From a virus: a stretch of 44,418 bases of DNA. Below, piece by piece: positions 1 through 7,835 of this stretch. The position numbers were made by a program, and so were the translations under genes. The notes below the pieces were generated by a model, which was given only the letters and a program-made list of their open reading frames with translations, was not told the DNA's origin and did no database searches. The stretch lies in IMG/VR virus record IMGVR_UViG_3300012920_000077, positions 1-44,418 of that record. The stretch is one strand, 5' to 3'. How positions within the stretch are numbered: the stretch's first letter is position 1; each line of letters starts with the position of its first letter.

Positions 1-851
1 ACTTTAAACTTTTCTTTACCGGTAACAGTAGCCATTGCTAATTCTCTACCACAAAGAAGTCCAACAAATACCCATGTAGTTGACATAGGAATATCATTGA
101 GTTCTTTAAAGAAAAATAATATGATCCAATACACACCATCAATGATAGTAGCACTTCTTACATAACGAGTGTTATGTTTTTCAAGTACAATGTTTTGAAT
201 CTTACCACCACCTTCTCTAAACATATACCAAAGACCAAATACAAATACTGCACTGATCATTAACATCATGTCGACTGGTATTTCTCTAGGAAGGAATACA
301 GCTATGTTAGCCATATCATGTGATAGCCAAGTCCACCAAAGAAATCCTGTTGTAAACCATTGGCCAACTCGCCAATAAATTTTATGTTCTTCTTTAACTG
401 GTTTAGCTTCATCTAATATTTTACTAACTACAATCCATATAACATATGCTGCTACTGCTGCAACTGCATATCCCATCATAGATTTCATTAGCATTTTTTC
501 TAATACAAACGTACTAGCAAAAGCACTTAAAACTAAAAAAGACGTACTCACTGGTACGCCTATCCTTGTTAATATTAATAGTAATCCTGGAGCCATGGCA
601 TGATACCATTGAATCTCCTGGAAAGGTATTTTGTTGAGACGACCATAAGAAATGTCTCCGCCATATTGGTACCAACCGTACCATAAAGCCCATAAGAGTA
701 CTGCAGAAGCAGCTCCCCACATGATCTTCCAATTTACTTTTTCGTTATTACTAGCAATCCATGTCCCTAAAGTTTGAACTGAATCATTAGCTATAACCGA
801 ATAAGCGGCGAATAAAAATCCTATAGCCATCCACAGAGTTACAAGTTCCAT
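1..851 (-). CDS. PiT-family (phosphate) permease-like membrane protein, 3' end outside window
   Basis: An open frame of 283 codons runs from an ATG at 851 off the left edge. An AGGAAG ribosome site lies 9 bases before it. The protein is strongly hydrophobic with many membrane segments. Three features resemble the PiT (PHO4) inorganic phosphate transporter family. An Asn-Asp pair sits in the first helix (residues 22-23, family GANDVAN). A GVPVSTSF segment lies near residues 98-105 (family PxSTTH signature). A second-half segment SHDMANIAV is near residues 177-185 (family HGANDVAN). PiT proteins move phosphate with sodium or protons across the inner membrane. The motifs are degenerate, so substrate and activity are inferred. 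The C terminus is not in view. Confidence 0.6.
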   Translation of the reverse strand, partial: MELVTLWMAIGFLFAAYSVIANDSVQTLGTWIASNNEKVNWKIMWGAASAVLLWALWYGWYQYGGDISYGRLNKIPFQEIQWYHAMAPGLLLILTRIGVPVSTSFLVLSAFASTFVLEKMLMKSMMGYAVAAVAAYVIWIVVSKILDEAKPVKEEHKIYWRVGQWFTTGFLWWTWLSHDMANIAVFLPREIPVDMMLMISAVFVFGLWYMFREGGGKIQNIVLEKHNTRYVRSATIIDGVYWIILFFFKELNDIPMSTTWVFVGLLCGRELAMATVTGKEKFK

Positions 852-875
852 TGTAATTTATCTTCCTATGTTATG

Positions 876-1136
876 CTATACTTGATTATTATTATCTATA
901 GATTTTTCTTTTTCTAAACAATATATTACTTTAACAGTATTTGCAGTAGGATATGTAGCTTTACCATATTCTTTAAGAGCCTGCAAATTCATATCAACAT
1001 GATTAAAACATTCTTGTTGTGTTTCAAAATATAATGGTTGTCCATGTAAGTGAGTGATCTCAACAGAATCATTTTCTGGAATCTGTGTAGGATCAGCCCA
1101 CCACATTACAATAGCTATAATAAAAACTTTAGTCAT
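876..1136 (-). CDS. Small exported two-cysteine protein, unknown function
   Basis: An 86-residue protein. A short hydrophobic N terminus (residues 3-13) could be a signal or membrane anchor. It is followed by a soluble part with cysteines in 'QQECF' (residue 43) and 'VIYCL' (residue 73). The layout recalls two other small proteins of this window (21075-21296 and 38318-38536). It sits just downstream of the 72-residue gene at 1138-1356 and just upstream of the permease-like gene. No family recognised. Confidence 0.65.
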   Translation of the reverse strand: MTKVFIIAIVMWWADPTQIPENDSVEITHLHGQPLYFETQQECFNHVDMNLQALKEYGKATYPTANTVKVIYCLEKEKSIDNNNQV

Positions 1137-1137
1137 A

Positions 1138-1356
1138 TTATAGACCTAATACTCGAGAGACCATTCTTTTTTCTCTAGGTAATTCTTTACCTTCGTTAAT
1201 CTCTTCCATAATCTGCTCAAAGTAAAAAGCAGCATCAGCTTGATCATTCTCTTCTAAGAGTTCTTTACAATCACGAAAAAAATTTCTTAGATTCATTTGA
1301 CTAAGTCCACTATCTAAACTAGCCTTTTTCCATTTACCTGGTCGTTGATTACTCAT
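1138..1356 (-). CDS. Hypothetical protein
   Basis: A 72-residue soluble protein, basic at the N terminus and acidic and helical in the middle. Its ATG overlaps the stop of the upstream 59-codon gene (ATGA), which supports translational coupling. A GGGAGAAG ribosome site precedes it. Not recognised. Confidence 0.7.
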   Translation of the reverse strand: MSNQRPGKWKKASLDSGLSQMNLRNFFRDCKELLEENDQADAAFYFEQIMEEINEGKELPREKRMVSRVLGL

Positions 1357-1532
1357 ACTCTTCTCCCTCTTGTATTATTATTACGACGTTCACGATCATG
1401 CCTTTTCTTAATCTCTTTCTGACGATGCTTTTCTCTAAACATCGGATCAGCATGTTCATATCCTCTAATACCAAAACTTTTAGCCCAAGCTGAAAGTTGA
1501 TCTATACTATGTCTCTTTGAGATTTTATTCAT
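1353..1532 (-). CDS. Small basic protein
   Basis: A 59-residue frame read directly from the sequence. It has a strong AGGAGG ribosome site 7 bases before its ATG at 1532 and ends in an ATGA overlap with the next gene. The C-terminal half is dense in Arg, Lys and His (residues 34-58, with runs such as RERR and RGRR), so it may bind nucleic acid. It is the first gene after the promoter at 1550-1578. No family recognised. Confidence 0.7.
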   Translation of the reverse strand: MNKISKRHSIDQLSAWAKSFGIRGYEHADPMFREKHRQKEIKKRHDRERRNNNTRGRRV

Positions 1533-1549
1533 ATTAGCCTCCTACTAAT

Positions 1550-1578
1550 ATTATACAACATTAATAAAAAAAGGTCAC
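1550..1578 (-). promoter_or_regulatory. Early-type promoter overlapping a terminator
   Basis: On the minus strand GTGACC (1578-1573) is followed by 17 bases and TATAAT (1555-1550). The -35 hexamer is the 3' arm of the terminator hairpin at 1573-1597. It would drive the genes at 1532 and downstream. Confidence 0.55.
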
Positions 1579-1597
1579 CAGAATAATTCTGGTGACC
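1566..1597 (-). terminator. Rho-independent terminator
   Basis: A perfect inverted repeat at 1573-1597 (arms GGTCACCAGAAT / ATTCTGGTGACC) is followed on the minus strand by seven T. It lies just past the stop of the DUF932 gene and so ends that transcript. Confidence 0.85.
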
Positions 1598-1604
1598 AAC
1601 TATG

Positions 1605-2561
1605 TTAAGCAGCTTCCGCAAATTTAACAGCTGACTTTAAAGCATTAGCTTTACGGATCTGATTAGGTCCATACCAAGAAGAATACAAACGATTGTCTGA
1701 GTTTCTACCTTGTACGTGATCTGTAATATAAGTTACAGAATTGAATGCCTGCCACCAAGAACCTTCAGCATACTGAGCTCCTGGTTGAAGTTCTAGAGCA
1801 TCATAACAATCTTTAGCATTTCTTGATAAAGTATCAAGTGAAAGCTCTTTACCCTGTACACGCTTATCAGCTGTACGAGGAAATACTGTGTTGTAATATT
1901 CAATTAATGAATTAACAGTATAACGCTTTTTACCAAGAAACTCAGCCATATCTTTATATGTGTTAAGCTGAGTTTTAGCTACACCTAAAGATCTTTTAAC
2001 TTCATTAGCATTAAACATTCCACGATGACCTACCTTAACAAAGTTATCGCTTTTACTTTGTAGAGAGAAAGTAAGTGTGTTATTACATACTACACGAATT
2101 GGTGTAAATCGAACATCAATAGATTTACCATACTGATGAGGATTAGAAAATAAAAGATATGAATCAACTTTGTCTCCACCAAACAATTCAAAAGACTCTT
2201 TTACTTTAGCAAGAGCCCAAACCATTTGACCTCCACGAAGAGATCCAGCAGTGTGCATTTCCATATCACCGCCCATGATGAAATCGTTAAAGAATTCAAA
2301 TGCAGTATCGTTTTGTACTGGATTCCAATTCTCACCAACATTAGTAAGAATCTTACCATCAGTTTCACGAACTAGAGATTTTTGACCGGTAGCCATACGC
2401 TTACCATCAAATTCAATAAAAGATTCTACTTCTCGAACTTTCCAGTTTAGATTAGCTTTATCCATCATCTGGATTGGAGTTAGATCATTACTAACTTCTA
2501 CACCTAGACCATGCCATGGAACTTCTCCTGCATAAGCCATTGTTTCAATTTGATGTGCCAT
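1605..2561 (-). CDS. DUF932 / TIGR03299 phage-plasmid-like protein
   Basis: A 318-residue soluble protein that starts MAHQIETMAYAGEVPWHGLG. This N-terminal pattern (start, then 'PWHGLG' around residue 15) and the 'RVVCNNTL' segment near residues 155-162 match the DUF932 (phage/plasmid-like TIGR03299) family. The biochemical role of that family is not settled. GGGAGAAAAG precedes the ATG. A terminator follows the gene directly. Confidence 0.8.
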   Translation of the reverse strand: MAHQIETMAYAGEVPWHGLGVEVSNDLTPIQMMDKANLNWKVREVESFIEFDGKRMATGQKSLVRETDGKILTNVGENWNPVQNDTAFEFFNDFIMGGDMEMHTAGSLRGGQMVWALAKVKESFELFGGDKVDSYLLFSNPHQYGKSIDVRFTPIRVVCNNTLTFSLQSKSDNFVKVGHRGMFNANEVKRSLGVAKTQLNTYKDMAEFLGKKRYTVNSLIEYYNTVFPRTADKRVQGKELSLDTLSRNAKDCYDALELQPGAQYAEGSWWQAFNSVTYITDHVQGRNSDNRLYSSWYGPNQIRKANALKSAVKFAEAA

Positions 2562-2572
2562 ACTTTTCTCCC

Positions 2573-2776
2573 TTAATTATATTGACTCCAAAATTCATTC
2601 CACAACTCTCCAACTCCTTCTTCGATAGTTAGAGAATCAACTGTTGGTACCATCCATTTACCTAATGATACAGCTTGATCAATAGCTTCTGAGATATGCT
2701 CAGACTCTTTGATAATATCTACTACTTGATCCCAAAAATTTTCTTCGATTTCTAGAATGTAACTACTCATTCCCAT
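2573..2776 (-). CDS. Hypothetical acidic protein
   Basis: A 67-residue acidic protein with two Trp-rich ends and no membrane segment. AGGAG lies 8 bases before the ATG. It is the first gene of the leftward unit that ends at the 1566-1597 terminator. Not recognised. Confidence 0.65.
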   Translation of the reverse strand: MGMSSYILEIEENFWDQVVDIIKESEHISEAIDQAVSLGKWMVPTVDSLTIEEGVGELWNEFWSQYN

Positions 2777-2811
2777 AATTTACTCCTCTTAAATTTTTAT
2801 TTTATAATTAT

Positions 2812-2842
2812 ATTATACTTTTATTTTAAACAAAAGTAAACA
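2812..2842 (-). promoter_or_regulatory. Probable early promoter (suboptimal spacing)
   Basis: Minus strand: TTTACT (2842-2837) lies 19 bases before TATAAT (2817-2812), preceded by the ACTG shared by other promoters here. The spacing is longer than in the other copies. It would drive the genes from 2776 leftward. Confidence 0.5.
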
Positions 2843-2876
2843 GTTATTTTTGTTTTTTTTAAATTTTTTTTTCACA

Positions 2877-2884
2877 TAAATAAA
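2877..2884 (+). promoter_or_regulatory. T4-type late promoter box
   Basis: CATAAATA, one base off the T4 late -10 box TATAAATA, lies 28 bases before the ATG at 2913. It is the only clear promoter for the plus-strand operon that runs to 6176. Confidence 0.5.
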
Positions 2885-2912
2885 CTATACCAACCAAACT
2901 CATGGAGGGCAT

Positions 2913-3113
2913 ATGAATTTAAACGATAAGGTTGGCAATACAATTTTAAAAAGAGGAGATATAGTAAAAGCTCCTTCTGGTTCAAATGAATGGGTTGTGA
3001 TAAAACACGACGAGAATTATAAAGTTGTATTAGCCTGTATAAGTAAATATATGCATAAAGATCAAAATGATGTGAAAGAGTGGTATAAAATAAATGAGTT
3101 GTCAAGAAAATGA
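2913..3113 (+). CDS. Small hypothetical protein
   Basis: A 66-residue protein with a GGAGGG ribosome site. The sequence 'KRGDIVKAPSGSNEWVVI' suggests a small beta-barrel like those of short DUF2158/KOW-like proteins, but this is only a resemblance. It overlaps the next gene by 20 bases. It is the first gene of the late plus-strand operon. Confidence 0.6.
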   Translation: MNLNDKVGNTILKRGDIVKAPSGSNEWVVIKHDENYKVVLACISKYMHKDQNDVKEWYKINELSRK

Positions 3114-3741
3114 TAAAGCTCTTGCAAGACTTGCAACAATGTGTGATTGGCAAGAGTTTCGTGGATTCAACAGTTCCAAGATACTAAAAGAATTAGAACC
3201 ATTTAAAAACGAATGGAAAAGATATAATCCCAAAAAATTAGGAAATAACAGATGGGGACTTAGCGTTACTAGCTTTGACGGTGGTTTATCTGGAATTCCT
3301 GATTTAACTAGTTTATTAGATTATGAAAAAGAAACTGGAGTTGTATTACATAATCATGATTTAAATACACCAACACCAGTTTGGGAACAAAGCTCTGAAC
3401 TCAAAAAACTTCTAGATCCATGGAAACGTTGGATTACTAGATGCCATTTTTTGCGTTTAGATAAAGGTGGATTTTTTCCAGATCATTACGATGTCAATAA
3501 ACATGATTTTTCATATGATGAAATTAGATTCATAGGTTTTGTAAATACTAATGAATATAATTTAAAATGGATATATGATGATAAAATTATTAAAACTAGA
3601 GATGGTAGTTTTTGGTATTTTAATGGTAATAAAAGACATTGTGTTTTTTCTACTAGTGATGATATGATCTTATTAGTAGTTTGTATGAGTTGGGATAAAG
3701 ATCTTTTTATTGAAATGTTAGATAATGGTCGTGTAAAATAA
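3094..3741 (+). CDS. 2OG-Fe(II) oxygenase / Asp-Asn hydroxylase-like protein
   Basis: A 215-residue soluble protein. The C-terminal half looks like a double-stranded beta-helix dioxygenase. It has a candidate iron-binding H131-Y-D133 in 'GGFFPDHYD', a following 'RFIGFVNTN' strand, and a distal H182 in 'NKRHCVFS'. That spacing fits the HxD...H metal triad of aspartyl/asparaginyl hydroxylase-like enzymes. Related proteins hydroxylate amino acids, small molecules or DNA bases; the substrate here is unknown. No ribosome site is obvious, so translation may depend on the overlapping upstream gene. The next gene follows its stop directly. Confidence 0.6.
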   Translation: MSCQENDKALARLATMCDWQEFRGFNSSKILKELEPFKNEWKRYNPKKLGNNRWGLSVTSFDGGLSGIPDLTSLLDYEKETGVVLHNHDLNTPTPVWEQSSELKKLLDPWKRWITRCHFLRLDKGGFFPDHYDVNKHDFSYDEIRFIGFVNTNEYNLKWIYDDKIIKTRDGSFWYFNGNKRHCVFSTSDDMILLVVCMSWDKDLFIEMLDNGRVK

Positions 3742-5007
3742 ATGTTGATTTTATGGTGCTTGCTAGGTATAGTAGCTGGCATAATTTTTGGAATGATTCC
3801 TGGAGCTGGTCCTTTTCTAGCTGTTGCATCTTTGTATTCATTATTAACAATAAGTGATCCAATTGGTATCTTTACATTTTATGTAGCTCTGTTAATCACA
3901 TCTAATTATATGAATAGTATTACTGGTATTTTATATGGTATACCAGGTGATGCTGCTGCAGCAGTTACAGCTCATCATGGTCATAAATTATTATTAAATG
4001 GTCAAGGACATATGGCTGTTAGTAATAATGCTATTTCAAGTACTATTGGATCTGTTTTTGCAATTGGATTATTTTTTGCTTTTTTACCTAACATATATGA
4101 TGTATTTAAATTTTACAATAGTACTATACAATTAGTAATTATTTTTGTAGCTATACTTTTATTAACAGCTCTGTCAAAACAATCAATATGGAAAACTATA
4201 TGTTTGTTTTTGTTAGGTGGTATCTTAGCTAAGATTGGATTTAATAATTTAACTCATCAAACTTGGGGTACTTTTGGAATAACATATTTAACATTAGGTA
4301 TACCATTTAGTGCTGTAATGATAGGTTTGTATATAATTCCTGAAGTGTTAAAGTTCCAAACATTACAATTTGTTAAAACTCAAAAAGTAACTAAATTTGG
4401 ATATTCACCAAATACTTTACCATCAACATTATTAGGAAGTTTTGTAGGATTCTGGTGTGGATTGATTCCTGGAGTTACAAATATATTAGGAAGTTATTTA
4501 AGTGCAAGTTTTATTAAAAAAGATATTAATAAGATTGCTGCAGCAGAATCAGCTAATAATAGTGGAGCTTTAAGTTCATTACTTCCACTTATTATTTTAG
4601 GTATACCAATAGTTGGTAGTGAGATATTAATATATTACTTAATAGTGGCTCAAGGATTTACTTTTAGTTTAGAAACTGTTTATACATTCTATAATGTACT
4701 TTTTTATGTTCCTATAATTATTAGTATATGTTTATTAGTATCTTGGATTGGATTTAATTACTTAGCATATATTACTAACATATATAAAAAGTATAAAAAC
4801 TATTTTAACATAGGAATAGTTTTATTAATTATTTTAGTTAGTTTAAATATTTATCCTATAAAAGAATGGTTTATTATTTGTTTAATAGCAACTAGTATTA
4901 TAGGATATCTTATTAGACATTGGGATACGTTTCCTGTTTTGTATGGTTATTTTTTAACAGATTTATTTTGGGATAACTTAACTCGAGTTATTATAATATA
5001 CACATGA
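3742..5007 (+). CDS. tctA: TctA-family tripartite tricarboxylate transporter permease
   Basis: A 421-residue membrane protein. 'GMIPGAGP' at residues 17-24, 'GILYGIPGDAAAAVTA' near 62-77 and a second-half copy 'CGLIPGVTNILGSYLS' match the duplicated, Gly-Pro-rich TctA (DUF112) family. The C-terminal 'FPVLYGYFLTDLFWDNLTR' matches the family's closing motif. TctA is the large membrane subunit of TTT transporters, which take up carboxylates using a periplasmic TctC protein and a small TctB protein. It is shorter than the usual ~500 residues, but both halves and the end are present. Its ATG abuts the previous stop, and its end overlaps the next gene by 4 bases (ATGA). No TctB is visible here. Confidence 0.85.
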   Translation: MLILWCLLGIVAGIIFGMIPGAGPFLAVASLYSLLTISDPIGIFTFYVALLITSNYMNSITGILYGIPGDAAAAVTAHHGHKLLLNGQGHMAVSNNAISSTIGSVFAIGLFFAFLPNIYDVFKFYNSTIQLVIIFVAILLLTALSKQSIWKTICLFLLGGILAKIGFNNLTHQTWGTFGITYLTLGIPFSAVMIGLYIIPEVLKFQTLQFVKTQKVTKFGYSPNTLPSTLLGSFVGFWCGLIPGVTNILGSYLSASFIKKDINKIAAAESANNSGALSSLLPLIILGIPIVGSEILIYYLIVAQGFTFSLETVYTFYNVLFYVPIIISICLLVSWIGFNYLAYITNIYKKYKNYFNIGIVLLIILVSLNIYPIKEWFIICLIATSIIGYLIRHWDTFPVLYGYFLTDLFWDNLTRVIIIYT

Positions 5008-6176
5008 AAAATTTAATTTTAGGATATCCTCGAGGACAAAATAAATGGCAAGGATTATCTGAAGCATTAAGCAAACTTGGACAGCTATCTGATATTGTAA
5101 TTGATAACTTTGATCAGATTAAAGGTCCTTATGATAAAATATGGACTATGGCTGAAAGTCTTTTACCTCTTCAAGCTAAGTTAGAGCAAAAATTTAATTT
5201 AAACAATATTTCATTACAAGCTGCAGAAATCTTATCAGATAAAAAAAAGATGGATGATTTTTGTACTAATATTGGTATACAAGATATTATACCATACAGT
5301 GTTATTCCTAAATGTTTAGATGACTTGAATAGGTTTAGATATAAACCATTCATAATAAAACCTACAATTGGATCTGGTACTAAACAAGATTATAAAAATA
5401 AAATTCATTATATGGCATGGAATAATTTGAAAGACTTTACTGAAGATGTATACAGTGAGTTAGTATTTCAGGTTAACAGATCTGGATTTATTGATGAGCA
5501 GTTTGGAAATAGATTAAATTATTATATGGCTCAAGAATATTTACCACATACTAAATTGTATGCACCATATGTTTATGTAAATGAACATCAACAAATAATT
5601 CCTATAATTTGGGTAGAAGGTGATATACAAACTAATGTTATAGATCAATATCGATTTGAAAGTAAACCAATAGGGTTTATGGCTATTGATAATGATCAAG
5701 TGCCATCAGATGTATTAAAACATTTTACTTATTATTATCAAGCTATTGTAGATGAATTAGAAATAAAAAATATGTTTTTTGCAGGACCAGATTTTTACGT
5801 TGGATCAAATATAAAAATTATAGATTGTAATCCAAGAATAGGCCAAGGGTTGCAAATACTTAATGAACTAAACAATTATAATGTTTTATCATCATTAATA
5901 GATAATAAAAAGTTTACTATAGAGAATAAATTTTATTGGACTTTAGCTAAATTAAAACCTGGAATTATAAAACGAGTAAAAGATATGTCTCACTTACAAT
6001 CATATATTACTAGTAGTAACCTGAAGCCAGGAATGGAAATAAGTTGGTCTTTTATTGTTCAAAGCAGTGTAGCTAAAGTTGGATTAAAGATTTCAGGAAA
6101 GACAAAATCCGATATGCTAGAAACATATCGGATTGTTTGTGCACAAATACAAGAGTGTATTGAATATAAAGACTAA
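5004..6176 (+). CDS. ATP-grasp family ligase
   Basis: A 390-residue soluble protein with ATP-grasp features: a 'DKKKMDDFC' helix near residue 79, the nucleotide-binding 'FIIKPTIGSGTK' at 116-127, and the metal-binding 'IIDCNPRIGQGLQ' at 272-284. ATP-grasp enzymes join a carboxylate to an amine or thiol through an acyl phosphate. The substrate cannot be told. It is translationally coupled to TctA (ATGA), so it may act on what the transporter imports or on a product of the neighbouring oxygenase; that is inference. It is distinct from the ATP-grasp-like protein at 34776-35375. Confidence 0.8.
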   Translation: MKNLILGYPRGQNKWQGLSEALSKLGQLSDIVIDNFDQIKGPYDKIWTMAESLLPLQAKLEQKFNLNNISLQAAEILSDKKKMDDFCTNIGIQDIIPYSVIPKCLDDLNRFRYKPFIIKPTIGSGTKQDYKNKIHYMAWNNLKDFTEDVYSELVFQVNRSGFIDEQFGNRLNYYMAQEYLPHTKLYAPYVYVNEHQQIIPIIWVEGDIQTNVIDQYRFESKPIGFMAIDNDQVPSDVLKHFTYYYQAIVDELEIKNMFFAGPDFYVGSNIKIIDCNPRIGQGLQILNELNNYNVLSSLIDNKKFTIENKFYWTLAKLKPGIIKRVKDMSHLQSYITSSNLKPGMEISWSFIVQSSVAKVGLKISGKTKSDMLETYRIVCAQIQECIEYKD

Positions 6177-6955
6177 CTGTTTAAATCAACTGCAGCCAAG
6201 GTTTTGGATACAATGGATTCAGCATTGTTAGAATCAACAACATATGTCTCTGTACCGTCAAATGAAGAAAGCCACTCTTTCGAAGTAGATAATTTAGAAA
6301 CTATACTTCTATAGTTAGATACGACATTAGCTTTTGCATTAACAGATAAAATAACATCTACAAAAGCAAAGTCTAAATCACCATTTGCACTAAATGCAAA
6401 ACAAGTACCATCAGCTTCAACTTTTGATTGTTTTGTTTGAATTGTAAAAATAGTATCTGCATCTCCACCTAGATAACCTCTAGTCGTTGCACCACTCCCA
6501 TCATATGGAACAATTGTTATAGAAGAGTTTAGTTTTGAAGAAAGATTATCTATAAATTTAGCTACAGCTGGTGTATCACCCCATGTAGCAATTTTTATAG
6601 TTTCACCTTTCATATCATCCATAGAAGAATATTTACGACTACATAAAATAGTCTCATATACTTGAAGAGCTATAATAGTATCCTCATTTAGTGGTACTGA
6701 AGGTATATCAGGATTACCTGGCCATTCAGTACTCCACATAGTAATAACATTACCACGATCAAAGTAGCTTGACGCAACTACTGGATTACCAGCTTGTATA
6801 AAACTACTATCAGTATTGTTATCAGCTTTAAAAATCATTGAAAGAACAGCTTTAAAGCCACCAGAATCACTTCCAGTATTGACTATAGCTATATTATCTG
6901 CATGTGCAGAAGTTGCAATTGTTATTGCAAATAAAAAAGATATAAATTTTTTCAT
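6173..6955 (-). CDS. tctC: TctC-family periplasmic substrate-binding protein
   Basis: A 260-residue protein with a classic signal peptide (MKK, hydrophobic core, cleavage after 'SAHA' near residue 19). The mature part resembles TctC/Bug binding proteins: 'DSGGFKAVLSMIF' near residue 30, the 'SSMDDMKGETIKIATWG' segment, and 'IVPYDGSGATTRGYLGGDADTIF', which matches the family's VPYkG-ga-allgG-vD core. It is shorter than the usual ~320 residues. It would capture a carboxylate in the periplasm and deliver it to TctA. It converges on the tctA operon, their ends overlapping by 4 bases, and has a GGAGTG ribosome site and its own early-type promoter. Confidence 0.8.
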   Translation of the reverse strand: MKKFISFLFAITIATSAHADNIAIVNTGSDSGGFKAVLSMIFKADNNTDSSFIQAGNPVVASSYFDRGNVITMWSTEWPGNPDIPSVPLNEDTIIALQVYETILCSRKYSSMDDMKGETIKIATWGDTPAVAKFIDNLSSKLNSSITIVPYDGSGATTRGYLGGDADTIFTIQTKQSKVEADGTCFAFSANGDLDFAFVDVILSVNAKANVVSNYRSIVSKLSTSKEWLSSFDGTETYVVDSNNAESIVSKTLAAVDLNS

Positions 6956-6975
6956 ATCAATTCACTCCATTATTA

Positions 6976-7004
6976 ATTATAATATTATTTAGTTAAGTTG
7001 TTTA
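6976..7004 (-). promoter_or_regulatory. Early-type promoter of tctC
   Basis: Minus strand: TAAACA (7004-6999), 17 bases, TATAAT (6981-6976). The -35 overlaps the end of the upstream gene. It would give tctC separate expression from the late tctA operon. Confidence 0.5.
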
Positions 7005-7409
7005 GGTGCCTCCACCCAATAGTATACCCATTATTTCTTCATGAGTTATATCAAAATCTAAATTATTTCCTATAGAAAGAACACAAGCATATTGTGCATT
7101 ACCTTCTAATATAAGATATGTTCCAGTTTCTGGATTCATAAAAAATACAATCCCAGCTAATTGATCAGATCCATATTGATTTCGGACATTAGATACTGCT
7201 ACAAAAGTTGCATTGAAATCATAAAGTTCAACATAATGATTTAATATTTTATCAGGAGTTGCACATTGAATCGGCTTTTGTTTATATACAGCATCGTTAG
7301 CATTAGCTGGAATAAAAAAGAATAGAAAAACTAGTGTAATCATTACTGTGGCTAAAATGATAGCTGTAGTTGTTTGAAATTCTTTTACTATTTTCATTAA
7401 TTTAGTCAT
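7002..7409 (-). CDS. Membrane-anchored periplasmic protein, unknown
   Basis: A 135-residue protein with one membrane segment (about residues 15-34, ending near 'ANAND') and a soluble domain with two cysteines ('IQCATP' and 'YACVLS'). One membrane segment rules out a standard four-helix TctB, although the gene sits directly upstream of tctC. Function unknown; a link to the transporter is only positional. Confidence 0.7.
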   Translation of the reverse strand: MTKLMKIVKEFQTTTAIILATVMITLVFLFFFIPANANDAVYKQKPIQCATPDKILNHYVELYDFNATFVAVSNVRNQYGSDQLAGIVFFMNPETGTYLILEGNAQYACVLSIGNNLDFDITHEEIMGILLGGGT

Positions 7410-7410
7410 A

Positions 7411-7602
7411 TTACTTTTCTAATTTATATAGAATAAATTCTCCATTTTCAGCTAGTATTGTAATTGCAGGAACACCAGCTGGTTTATTTTTACCAACGTA
7501 TTCCCATTCATATCCAGCTAATAGCTGTTCATTAGCTGTTTGTATATATTCAATATTATCTGCGACCCAAAGACCAGCAGCTAAAAATAATCCTATTACC
7601 AT
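7411..7602 (-). CDS. Small membrane-anchored protein
   Basis: The start is the ATG at 7602, preceded by a perfect GGAGG 4 bases away, giving 63 residues. A TTG 12 bases upstream is less likely. The first 13 residues are hydrophobic (signal anchor); the rest is soluble, ending 'FILYKLEK'. It begins right after the tmRNA coding piece, so the tmRNA promoter may also feed it. Not recognised. Confidence 0.65.
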   Translation of the reverse strand: MVIGLFLAAGLWVADNIEYIQTANEQLLAGYEWEYVGKNKPAGVPAITILAENGEFILYKLEK

Positions 7603-7659
7603 TATAACCTCCAAATTTAAATGCCAGATTCTGTTTCCAGGCTCTGGCGGGCCCAGAGA

Positions 7660-7701
7660 TTACGCAGCTAGGCGAATCTCAGGTGCAAAGTTATCGTTTG
7701 C
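7660..7701 (-). other. tmRNA tag reading frame
   Basis: Resume codon GCA at 7701-7699 follows GUAACU. The frame codes ANDNFAPEIRLAA and stops with TAA at 7662-7660. It closely parallels the known tags of E. coli (AANDENYALAA) and Caulobacter (AANDNFAEEFAVAA). The final LAA is of the type recognised by ClpXP. Confidence 0.92.
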
Positions 7702-7749
7702 AGTTACTTTTTGAAGACTCAAACACCAGTCGATCCTAACTCTCCCCCC

Positions 7750-7835
7750 ATAAGCACACCAACCAGGCCGAGTTGGTTCAGGTCGCGTCTTTTACTTGTC
7801 GCTACCAAGTAGGAGGCCTTTACTCCTTGTGCTTA
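7750..7835 (-). other. Intervening transcribed spacer of the permuted tmRNA
   Basis: This segment joins the acceptor CCA end to the 5' end of the coding piece and must be cut out to yield two RNAs. Its ends lie in a perfect 11-base inverted repeat (CCATAAGCACA at 7748-7758 and TGTGCTTATGG at 7828-7838) that extends the acceptor stem into one long helix, a plausible processing substrate. A second hairpin (CCAACCAGGCC/GGCC-type arms near 7760-7785) fills the middle. Confidence 0.85.

Noticed and set aside
514-732. 72-codon minus-strand frame
   Set aside because: It lies in another frame of the left-edge permease-like gene, which is longer, has a ribosome site and has family motifs.
2872-3153. 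93-codon minus-strand frame
   Set aside because: Antisense to two tightly spaced plus-strand genes, starts with no ribosome site and has low-complexity composition.
7002-7602. TctB subunit between tctC and the tmRNA
   Set aside because: Both proteins have a single N-terminal membrane segment, while TctB has four.
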